The notes under the pieces: generated by a model
What the model saw: the letters and a program-made list of their open reading frames with translations, nothing else
Database searches by the model: none
Told to the model about the DNA's origin: nothing
Made by a program: the position numbers and the translations under genes
In this document: in pieces, positions 55,430 through 64,000 of the stretch
How the letters are laid out: every line of letters begins with the position of its first letter
How positions within the stretch are numbered: the first letter of the stretch is position 1
Assembly (NCBI GenBank): GCA_947396885.1
Contig: OX377201.1
Span: 10,988,332-11,052,331 of the forward strand
Source of the DNA: Heligmosomoides polygyrus polygyrus
Lineage: Eukaryota; Nematoda; Chromadorea; Rhabditida; Heligmosomidae
Length of the DNA: 64,000 bases
Direction: 5' to 3'

Positions 55430-56775
55430 ATCTTGTCGGCATCTATTTTCCGCCTGTTCTACTGCGCCAATCCTTGTTATTAGGCTCTCGCAAAATAAAT
55501 CTCCGTTTCGAGGCATGTATAAACAAATAAGTTTTTGATTTAAGTCGTTCTTCCCTAAGAAATCCACGCATACCGTTCGACAGGTTTTTCCTGCTCTTTC
55601 AAAAACATATGTGGAAGTCGCTCTAATTTTACTAGCCGACCTTTTGCAGGGCACCGTATAATCATGAACCGACGCGACTATCGAGTCATCATGCTTTACG
55701 AATTTAAACTGGGACATTCCGCGGCAGAGGCATCCCGTAACCCAAGCAACGTTTTTGGGACGGACTCTCCTTGCGAACGAAAGGTGAGGCTCTGCTTCGA
55801 AAAATTCGCTTCTGACGATTTTGATGTCGAAGAAAAACCCGGTCGCGGGCGCAGGTCCTCGCTTGACGATGAAGTCTTGAGGAGAGCCGTGGAAGCAAAC
55901 CTGGGGACGAATACGCGTACGTTAGCAGAAGACATTGGCGTACATCATAGTACGGTAGGAAGACATTTGGCGGGAGTCGGCAAGGTGAAGAAAAGGACGA
56001 AGCGGGTGCTTCGTGAGCTGACCGATGAGCAGCGCCTGGCACGTTACGAAAATTGCTTCAACCGCTAGCCGCTTAAAAAATGGGCCTTTTGTAAGCCGTA
56101 TTATGAGTGTAGATGAAAAATATTTTTTTTACGACAATAGAAAGCGGAGATTTGTCTGCCTAGATAAGGATGCTCCTTTAACATCCTTTCCTAAACCCGA
56201 CGATCACTCTAGAAGAGTTATGCTTACTTTGTAGTGGTGTTGTAAAGGTGTAATCCATCAAACCTTTCTGTAACCTGGTTATGCAGTCGCAGTGGTGTCT
56301 TAAGGCCCCCGCAGACGTTTGCGGCATCGCCGCTGCCCTATGCTTAACCATAGGGCAGAGACGCAGAGCTCACCGCCAGCGGCACCGGCGGCGTCGCTGG
56401 CGGAAATGACTTGAATCATTCCACCCGGCGGCGCCGCTCCAGCGTCTGTCTGTCTCTGCCCTTTCACGGCGGGATCCAGAGCGGAGACGGTCGATGCGAG
56501 CGCGCGATCGTCATCGGGGCGCGTTATTGTTAAGCACCAGTCGGTCCCGACTAGAAACAGTACAGTACCTCGCCGTCACCGCTCCCACTGATGATGAGTC
56601 AAGCCGCTGAGCGGTTTCGCCGTTCGCCGTCGCCGCTCAGCGGCTCAGCGATTTCGCCCGCCGCTCGCCGCAGAAGTCTGCGGGGGCCTTTACTGTTGCG
56701 ATTTAAACCAAATATGTGAGAAGTTGCAAAAATTCTGGCCGACAGTGGCGAACAGTATACTTGTGTTTTTTAAAA
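55430..56775 (+). pseudogene. mariner transposase, interrupted by a MITE
   Basis: The frame 55664-56068 starts MNRRDYRVIMLYEFKLGHSA and contains two helix-turn-helix-like parts (RKVRLCFEKFAS; NTRTLAEDIGVHHSTVGRHL). After a frameshift near 56060 it continues RIMSVDEKYFFYDNRKRRFV, the first catalytic-Asp block (VDEKW..YDN). CCKGVIHQTF follows near 56240. The MITE at 56303-56689 breaks the gene. Just after it, CEKLQKFWPTVANS resumes the transposase. The HDN and C-terminal blocks are missing. Confidence 0.8.
56303..56689. mobile_element. Harbinger-like MITE inside mariner
   Basis: The left terminus aggcccccgcagacgtttgc and the right terminus, reverse-complemented aggcccccgcagacttctgc, form inverted repeats with 18 of 20 positions identical. 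TTA occurs on both sides (56300-56302 and 56690-56692). The interior is GC-rich and has further internal symmetry (gccgctgagcgg, ccgctcagcgg). No coding. The 3-bp TTA duplication points to PIF/Harbinger. Confidence 0.8.
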
Positions 56776-56784
56776 TTTTTTCCA

Positions 56785-56965
56785 ATGAACGAATAATCGA
56801 ATAACCCCATTTTTTCGGTTGTTCGATTTTCCGAATAATCGAATAACCCCATTTTCAGTTATTCGAATTTCCGAATAATCGAATAACCCTATTTTTTGGT
56901 TATTCAAATTTCCGAATAATCGAATAACCATATTTATTAATTATTCGAATTTCCAAATAATCCAT
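56785..56965. repeat. Tandem repeat, about 41-bp unit
   Basis: gaataatcgaataacc occurs four times, starting near 56789, 56833, 56873 and 56913, each followed by a T-rich spacer and ggttattcgaattt-type sequence. Each unit is itself nearly palindromic (attcg...cgaat). Confidence 0.8.
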
Positions 56966-57217
56966 TATAATATAATACACTCCGGTGCAAACTAGGTTCA
57001 CTCGATTGGTTCATTAGTACCCGAAGAACCCCCTGCCGAGTCTCAGTAATGCTTCCACCTATCGAAAACTTCAATAGAAGAATTCTAAGCAGTTTATCTT
57101 ATCATTGCAGGATACCACGAACTTTGACTGAAAATATAACAAATGGAGACCGGTGCAAAATATAAGTTCGCTTCATAGAAAACTTGATTAATCACAAAAT
57201 TACCAGACACGGTAAGA

Positions 57218-57544
57218 TTAGTACTTCATCACATCACGTCTGTTGTTAACAATATCGAAAATTTTATTTGGCATACTACTAATTAGATTATCAATAGCAG
57301 TTTGCTTAACATTGGTCCATGCATCAAGTATGGCGTTCTTCAGGCCAGAGACCGAAATGTAAGGGTGACATTTTTGTACACTTTGTGTACAAGAATGTCC
57401 CACAAGCTTTCTAGTTTTCGGGTTGAGGTCTGAAAAACAACTAGGCCACTTCGAAGGTTGAATTCTGTTGGAGTTAAGCCAACCTGTAGTTGACTGCGAT
57501 ACGGGTACGAGTGCTTTTTCTACCAAGCAATTCTCTCCTTTCAC
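57218..57544 (-). pseudogene. Tc1-like transposase C-terminal fragment
   Basis: The minus strand reads TGWLNSNRIQPSKWPSCFSD followed by LNP, the SPDLNP block before the third catalytic residue. KNAILDAWTNVKQTAIDNLI, then SSMPNKIFDIVNNR, is the Tc1 C-terminal helix. The usual IENLWG block is mutated (KTRKLVGHS), so the catalytic residue seems lost. Sequence ccggtgcaaa occurs near 56984 and 57147 and may derive from terminal repeats of this element. Confidence 0.8.
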
Positions 57545-59385
57545 CCACTGGTAAAAAAGTTTATTCTAAATGTTCTCAAAACAAATTCCGGAGAATTTTG
57601 TTGATGTACTCATGTTTCTCTCTCAAGGTCTTCTTCAAGATCCGGATGCTAACAAAAAGGAGCTATTAGTATATGTGAACTAATATGATAAGTCCTTTTT
57701 AATTGTTGTTTTTCAAATTTTTGTATCAATCGTTCCAAGGGCAAGTCAAGGGTAAGGATCGTAGAGGAGCAAGTGGTGAATTATATTATTTATTTATTGC
57801 AAATTCGAAACTACAAAACTGTGGAAAGATGAGTTCATAAGAGGAAGGGATTAAGTTGGCTTTAGAAAGAAGAATAAGGAAAAAGAAAAAGGGAGAAAGA
57901 CATGGTAGAGAAGGGCAGGATCAGTGAAATTGAGGGGAGATGTGAAAGATATGGAAGCTTTACTAACGCACATATCGCGCAGGTACGTTTGGTGGTTTTT
58001 AACTCCTGCTAGAATAGTTAAAGTACCGTAGGCAAACAAATTATAACTCGGTGCAGAGCAGCGGCCCACGATACTACTACCATAGGTGCTAGACTAGCTG
58101 TTTGCTGCCAATATATTCGAGCGTTTACAAAAGATTGTAGCACACAAGAAGGGTTTATGGTTTAGAAAAGACTTTAAGCAACTCCAATTGATGATAATCT
58201 TTTTGGAAGGAAACAATTTAAATTGCTTAATATTTGCTGCCATTCCAGACATTTACAAAACTAGTCGCGCTTTCCAAAACACTTTATCGAGATGGAGTTT
58301 TATAGCTGGAAATTTCTGAAGCCGACTATGGGAACAAGGTTTCACAATTCATCATTCTTGCAGGTCGAGCCTTCCGCATTCACGAGAAAGAGCAATGATG
58401 CTGGCCCTAGATCAATTTCTTAAGAATCAAGAGCTGAGCTTCCGGATCACCGTTATTCCTCCACCCCTACCTGCGCTCAGCGCACTCACATGCGGCTGTG
58501 TATTCACACGTTCAACGTGTCTCAGAACGTGCCTTAGAAGGTGTGAAGGCAGGAATGAAAAGAATCTTCCCATCGATATGAATGCGAAAGAGAAAAGATC
58601 AACGAGGTTCTATCTTAGCAGGGAAAACCACTATAAAATCAAATAAACTGTTCGGAAAACATACATCAGACTGGCATTCCACAAAACCCTGCCTTAACTG
58701 CAATTTGAAAGTTCTTAGGGTTTTTCATTTCTGAAGAAGGTTAGTGTAAATTTTTATGAGAGCCTAGCCACTTGCTATTTTAGCTTTTATCCCACTTGGT
58801 TGCATTTTTTGAAATATTCTAAGCTATTTTTGTATTGTTTCTTAAAGCTCTGATAGCAAGTAACTTGGAGTTCTTCGAAGAGTTTTTGGTTCCTCAGGTC
58901 GCTTTGAAAGGTTTTCACATCTCCGTCCACACTGCTTTGCCGAAGGAACCCCATGGCTGTTCTATAGGCAAGAGATGACGAAATCCCATACGGCGGATCT
59001 TATCCAATGAGGGCCGATTAGTGACTTCCTCTATGCCCTGTTATCTCTCCATTGAAATTGTGCAAAGGCCCTAACACAACGTTTTAGAAGCCGTTCTCTG
59101 GTCTGTCGATAGTGCCAACCTCTCCCCCTAGCCGCTTGCTGCGCTAGCCACGATTGGGGGGGGGGGGGGGTGGATCCCTCCATGGTGCAGAAATCGACAG
59201 CCACCTTCGTGGTAGACTGACCGCGTCACCGTCGTTTTCGGTGATTGTCACGTTGAAGCTACGCACACCGCTCACCAGTGGCGGAGGGATAGTGGCGACC
59301 GAGGTTCTGCAATGCTTCGAAATCCGCAAACTTGCAGACGAAGATGGCTGCTTTCTGACGCTTTGGTGGAACCGTCACTTCTTCC
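57545..59385. other. Unassigned sequence
   Basis: Short frames only. A run of G at 59157-59170 lies beside a frame (59154-59492) that I do not accept as a gene. A ttatttattta tract lies near 57785 on the plus strand. 58395-58646 is an 83-codon frame without a recognisable domain. Confidence 0.3.
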
Positions 59386-59561
59386 CAGGGGTCGGATTCA
59401 TCAACGACTTACAGCAATTTAACGTAGAAACGATGGGGATAGCGCAACTTACCAAAAAGAAATGTGGTGAAATGTTTAACCGTGTCGCTTGATAAGCTCA
59501 CGCTATCGCTACCATTTCTCCGTTAAATAACTGTAAGATCGTTGATAGATTAACGCCCCTG
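59386..59561. repeat. Short inverted-repeat MITE, copy 2
   Basis: Begins caggggtcggattcatcaac and ends taacgcccctg. Internal paired blocks include acgacttacagcaatttaac against gttaaataactgtaagatcg. Homologous to 55189-55338 but 26 bp longer. No matching 8-bp flanks were found. Confidence 0.6.
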
Positions 59562-60038
59562 AATGGCAATGGGGAAGGTCAGTCGCTACTTCCACTCCGA
59601 AATCTTCAATAGCCATGTCCACCTGCCCTATGCTATCTTTCGCACGATGGATACGTCTTCCCTTTGATATGGAACCACGATATCTCGTTGATGATGGATC
59701 GTGCAGCACCCGGTCCTGTCGGGACCGAGTGCCCGAACACATCCTGAGAAACCTCCCGCCATCGCTCATCCACACCCTGGCGCGGCTCATAACACGCTAC
59801 CTGTCGGAATGCAAGGTTCCATCTCAGTGGAAGATCGCCTTTCTGTACAAGAAGGGGGAAGTGCACGACACTGGCAACTGTCGCCCAATCTGCCTGCTGT
59901 ACGTTGTCAAGCGTTCACGTGAGTCATTCTGAATAGGACTAGCAGAACATTTAGCAAAGGACAGCCATACGAACAAGCAGGATTTCGGAGAGGATACACA
60001 GCACGATCCTCACAAACACAAATACAGGAGTCATCGAA

Positions 60039-61394
60039 CAGGGATGAGCGAATTAACCGTTATCCGTTATTCGTTTCCAGGGCTTTGGCCTACCTGCTTT
60101 GTTGTTCGTTAACCGGCAAGTTTGGGATGGACATCGAACAACAAATTAACTGAATCTTAGGTTTGGACGTGGTGGACTATGTACATAGAAGATCCTTCAC
60201 GATCGCAAGAGTGATTTTCAGAAGCAACAGAAGTCATTGACATCTAGAAGGGTAATTGACGCACTTCCTCACTTGAGAACTGGTTACACAGTTTTAAGAT
60301 ACCTCATGTATATCTTACCAGAGTCGCTAAACATGTGCCATACGTCTATGGCGCCCAAAATATAGCATTGTTCATTCACCTCAAGCCATGTGTAGTCAAG
60401 AAAACATACAAACTGCTATTCGCGACTGTTAGAAGGGTAGGGCCTGGTTCAACCCATGTAAAATTTTTCCCTGCGATATTTGCGTTGTGTCATTTCTGGT
60501 TGTACGATGGCTGTGTGTTCGGTTTGATTTAAAGGGGTGCCCTTTTTGCGGCAGAGATATCCTTTTAGTCATATGCTTTTATGAGATATCAAACAAATAC
60601 TGCATTGCAGCAATGAACACGAAAAAAAGAGAAACAGGTTCAATCCAAATACATAGAGAGAGCGACGTCTCCATTAAAAATTTTAGCGGAGCAAGAACTA
60701 CTAAATAAACTTAACATCGCGGGTGCTGCAAGACATGGAGATTTGTTGTAGTCTGTGAGTTTCCCAGTGAAGCTTTTCTATTACAGGGTGGCCGATAAGT
60801 ATTGTCGTCGCAAAAAGCATCATATTTTCAATAATATGCAAGGTTTTTTAAAAACTACTATTCCTTAATATAACCAACAACATGTAGATTGGATTTCACA
60901 AGGACGCCTCGCAGTGACCTTCCTTGAGTTTTACGCAGGTTTCAGGTCTTGATTTCACTGATTCCACGGTGCGCCGCAGGTAGCTGGCGTCGATTTCTGC
61001 CCAGGCTTGATTAAGTTCGCGGCGGAGCTGGTCCAAATTGGTGATGGTCCTCTTCCTTAGATACTGCCCTAGGTATCCCCATATGGCAAAATCGAGCGGA
61101 TTTAAATCCGCTATTAGACGACCACTGAGTAGTGAGCTGTTTTATAACCGCGGGCCGAAATTGGCTTGCGCGGTCCCATGCAACGGAAAAACTGCGGGCA
61201 AAAATTGGCCGTCAATGGGTTAAAACGTCTAGGAGTGGCCTAAAAATTAACAGTGTCTCAACTCCTGATGTGCTGTCAAAACTAGAGCAATATAAAATGT
61301 TCGTTCGTTATCTGTTTCTCTTCGGCCATTTTCGAGCAAAATTATCCGTTATCCGTTATCCGGGTTTGAAAATTTCTGTATCCGCTCATCCCTG
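60039..61394. mobile_element. hAT-like element inserted in the RTE relic
   Basis: The left end cagggatgagcg and the right end cgctcatccctg are perfect 12-bp inverted repeats. Outside, TCATCGAA (60031-60038) and TCATCAAA (61395-61402) form an 8-bp duplication with one mismatch. Subterminal ttatccgttat motifs occur at both ends. It contains a Tc1-like relic (60783-61130) and no hAT transposase that I can recognise. Confidence 0.8.
60783..61130 (-). pseudogene. Tc1/mariner-superfamily transposase relic inside the hAT-like element
   Basis: Minus-strand frames give LNPLDFAIWGYLGQYLRKRT, then NQAWAEIDASYLRRTVES and KLKEGHCEAS, matching the NPLDF.IWG block and C-terminal helix of Tc1-like transposases. 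The left edge cagggtggccgataagtatt (60785) resembles a Tc1-type terminal repeat following TA. The upstream catalytic part is absent. Confidence 0.65.
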
Positions 61395-61500
61395 TCATCA
61401 AAGCATCGCAAGAGTGCCTGCCGCTGTGCCTTATGTTTATCGACCCGAAGAAGGCATTCGACTCTGTAGCGGTCATCGGAGCACTGTTCGCTCTTTTTAC

Positions 61501-62773
61501 TTGCAATTACTGCAAATGAATTGAAGCACAAGTTTAAATTTCCAAGTTTGATATATGCGTATGGGGAGAGCGCAATTGTCTTGTTGTGCAGGAGCAGTGT
61601 TGAATTAACATTAGGAGATACATATTTTGCTAGCTCAACCGTTCCTATTCGTACTCTAACGTTTTATGTGTTTTTTATAATTTTGACGCACTTCAGGCAC
61701 TGCCTGCCGCCTGCTTCCATTCTTCGGAGCTGTGTGAGTTGCTACCCGACCAGTCTGAAAAGGATAAAAGACTAACTTGTAAATCGGCCGGCTACCCCAT
61801 TTCATAGAATAGGCTGAGTATGCACTCAAGTTGTCTCCACAACATCCGGTAGAAGTAAAATCTCTGTGGCATCCCATAAAGGCGTAAATTAACGTGCGCC
61901 TTCCTTTGCCCTCATTTCGTTTTCCTTTGTTGTTTAGGCTAATTTTAGTGATTTTTCAGCAAAATGCTGTTTTTCATTTGTAGCTATTTTTGTGATTTAT
62001 CACGGCCTTTATGAGGTGACCTTTTTTGCACGGATTTAGCTTTGAACAAGCGTGTATTGCATCCGACAGCAACAAGTCCCTGTATAGAGGTTCATCGTTC
62101 CGAGAGACATGGCGTGCACACTATTGAGCCTAGATAGCACCTTCCTAGAAAAATTGGAGTACGGTTTATCGAGTTATTACTGCTAGTGTTAGACTTATGC
62201 CATGGTGGCCAAACAACGTATGCAGTGTTATAAGGGTCATAGCATTACTGGCAGCAATGCCACTTAAAGTAATTTGAAGTGATTACGATTGCGAAGAGAA
62301 ACAAAAAGTTTGCTGCGTCTGAGTTTCATCCCAGTCTCTACATGACAGCCAATGTTAAGTTCATTTAGATTGCAGCACCATAATAATTCTTGGAGAGCAA
62401 GGAAATGAGACCTCTCAAACACTTGGAACTACACACTGCGAGGAGAAATACCAAACAAGTAAAGTTAAATATGTTTTGCTTTGCAAGAGCATAGGTGCTC
62501 ATTTTACGTTCTTAATTACGCACTTTTTGTATATCAACGTTTCCAATCGTAGGCTAAGCACTTTATTTACTTTCTTTGGAGTGCTCTGATTAATTATATA
62601 GTGCACATTAATTATCATTCAATAAATAGATCTCTTCATTGTGTTCTGTGCATATTGGTTTTCTTTTACAAAAATACATTGACTTCATTTATACAATCGT
62701 TTTATCTCAACGTTCAGCATCCAAACCGCAGCACGTCCATCATCATATGCACGGCGCTGGACGCCTTCGAATG
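61501..62773. other. Unassigned AT-rich sequence
   Basis: Only short frames on both strands. 62030-62400 on the minus strand has a few LINE-like words (GMKLRRSKLFVSLRNRNHFK) but no reliable motif. Confidence 0.3.
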
Positions 62774-63044
62774 TTATTTTCTTTCGCGTTGGTTTGTTCC
62801 ACCCGCCATTTCCAGGTCTGGAAAAAATATAAGTAATCCTTAAAAATGATCGAAGCGACGTGAAAACTCCTCACCTGGTTAAAAAGTAATTTCAAAATAG
62901 TATTCTATAAATGCATACCTTTACATCTTTTAGGTTTGGAAGAAACCGATGTGGTAGTTCCTGGTTTTCCTTTAAATCCAAACAGTTTCATCACTTCTCC
63001 TCGAATTTTTTTATTTACAATCATGTAGACTATTCCATGAATCC
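62774..63044 (-). CDS. srt receptor, last two exons of a gene extending right, or an orphan fragment
   Basis: On the minus strand an acceptor (gtttag) at 63046-63045 is followed by exon 63044-62919 (GIHGIVYMIVNKKIRGEVMK, LFGFKGKPGTTTSV, SSKPKRCK). A GT donor (AAAG/gtatgc) and a 101-bp intron ending ttttttccag follow, then exon 62817-62774, encoding DLEMAGGTNQRERK and a stop. The exon phase (1) and the G/AC junction are the same as in the 16150-16869 gene. It corresponds to the TM7 tail of srt receptors. No further srt exon was found in 63045-64000, so upstream exons either lie beyond the window or are missing. Confidence 0.7.
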
Positions 63045-64000
63045 CTAAACGTCCACGTTGAATATGACATACTCGTATTTAGTAAAACGAGATTTACATC
63101 AGATGCGCTTTTTAGTGCTGTAGCAAAGGTTTGTTGCTCCTAGATTTAAAGCTAGAATGGTTGCTTGATTAGTGGGTAAGGAATATAGTGAAAATAGTAT
63201 TCCTTGGTAGAAATGCAATTAAAAATAGAATGAAGTCCTATCTAAACCCGTATCTCTAACCAGAGGACTGCCAAAAGTGTAGGTATGAAATAGCAATGCG
63301 ATATATATGTGCAGAATTGCTTCCCTCTCAGAAGTAATGATATGCAAATATCTCGATCCGAGTACAACTTTGAGCAGAGCTGCGGCCCGTGAAATCTGCA
63401 CCATTGAAGCGGAGTGGTGAAGCAGTCAAGAAGGCTGGTATTTTATCACTATCGAGTTCATTGCTCCCTCGAAGAGGTGTGTCGATTGAACTAGCGGGTG
63501 GATAGGATTGTAGACTCATGAACGAAATGTCAGGGGCTTGGATCCTGTGTGGGGCATGCTTTTGCATTATCGCAAACCTCATGTTAATGCGAGTGGTGCA
63601 CGTGATGACGGTAGCGCAGGGAAACAACAGATTTGTGTGTTGTTAACCCTTATGAAGGATAAAGGTTGGAGTTACTACAGGGTACGTAAAAGGTATTGAC
63701 GCACAAAACGTAAACGTTAGAAGTAGCAACACATCATAAAATTCAATAAGTTTATATCCAAAATGTCAACAATAATCTAGCGAACTGAACAGTATCACCT
63801 GTATTTTATATGGGCTTTTTTGCTGCGAATGCAGGAGCGAAGACGACGAGGAAAGGCATAGAGGAGGCCGCAAGTAGTCCACGTCGATTTCGTTCTATGC
63901 TTTGCTTCAATGACTTTATACTTTTGGGCATTCAACACTGTAAAAGTGTTACATACTCTTCAAGACCTCTAAAGTGCTAATTCTGGCGTAGAGCTCGCTG
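63045..64000. other. Unassigned sequence at the right edge
   Basis: A minus-strand frame (63627-63328, 99 codons) is Ser/Pro-rich without a recognised domain. If the srt exons at 62774-63044 belong to an intact gene, this stretch would be its intron. Confidence 0.3.

Larger units (their letters stand above)
59590..61500 (+). pseudogene. RTE-type LINE reverse transcriptase, split by a hAT-like element
   Basis: The plus strand reads PPSLIHTLARLITRYLSECK, VPSQWKIAFLYKKGEVHD and GNCRPICLLYVV, matching RTE RT (KTSKTVLLYKKGDPHDIGNYRP with a short deletion). PYEQAGFRRGYTARSSQTQ then precedes the hAT insertion at 60039. Directly after it (61403 on) CLPLCLMFIDPKKAFDSVAV continues the RT with the first catalytic Asp. 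The rest of the RT is missing. Frame changes are present in both parts. Confidence 0.8.

Noticed and set aside
59154..59492. A 112-codon frame starting in a G run
   Set aside because: The start depends on a homopolymer, the opposite strand is equally open, and the 3' part overlaps a MITE.
63328..63627. A 99-codon minus-strand frame upstream of the srt terminal exons
   Set aside because: It lacks srt transmembrane segments and splice-site support, so I did not join it to the srt gene.
1..64000. CRISPR arrays, rRNA or tRNA genes
   Set aside because: No regularly spaced identical repeats with unique spacers and no rRNA or tRNA signatures were seen; the only tRNA-like match is the Pao primer binding site.

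Overview
The window looks like nuclear DNA of a strongylid-type (clade V) nematode, probably a parasitic hookworm or a relative. Evidence seen in the sequence: TTTCAG-type splice acceptors, exons of a nematode serpentine receptor class T (srt) chemoreceptor, nematode RTE, CR1-like, Pao/BEL and Tc1/mariner relics, and an exact match to the 22-nt nematode spliced leader SL1. The species assignment is inference. No rRNA, tRNA, CRISPR or bacterial-style operon was found.

Host genes are few. (1) A plus-strand srt chemoreceptor gene (about 8530-16869) has six well-supported exons. A 3.6-kb transposon-filled intron separates its TM5 exon from the upstream exons, and its 3' part is less certain. (2) Orphan srt C-terminal exons lie on the minus strand at 28679-28833 and 62774-63044; the second may be the end of a gene lying to the right of the window. 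(3) An intronless, full-length, cysteine-type glutathione peroxidase (19840-20409, minus) sits inside a dispersed repeat whose unoccupied copies are visible nearby.

Most of the rest is mobile DNA, much of it nested. 1-2610: the 5' part of a Pao/BEL-like gag and a GC-rich stretch. 2620-5650: a Penelope-like element with its GIY-YIG nuclease upstream of the reverse transcriptase (permuted order). 5700-6740, 12318-13573 and 16303-16745: foldback elements. 18.7-32.5 kb: relics of RTE, CR1-like, Pao and mariner elements. 34633-42471: a hAT-like element with an 8-bp target duplication, containing a Harbinger-like MITE that itself contains a second hAT-like element (own 8-bp duplication), and also a recent but broken Gypsy element (343/337-bp LTRs, 5-bp duplication). 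43020-54810: a Pao/BEL element on the minus strand, one LTR of which is split by a 4.3-kb CR1-like LINE. 55.4-56.8 kb: a mariner interrupted by a Harbinger-like MITE. 59.6-61.5 kb: an RTE relic interrupted by a hAT-like element that holds a Tc1-like relic.

The most striking observation is that both LTRs of the Pao/BEL element carry the complete 22-nt SL1 sequence in sense orientation, directly after a TATAAATAAA motif. This is where the R region would be expected to begin. It suggests that the element encodes, or captured by reverse transcription, the trans-spliced leader at its own RNA 5' end. A 13-nt primer binding site matching the 3' end of a nematode tRNA-Gly lies next to the 5' LTR.
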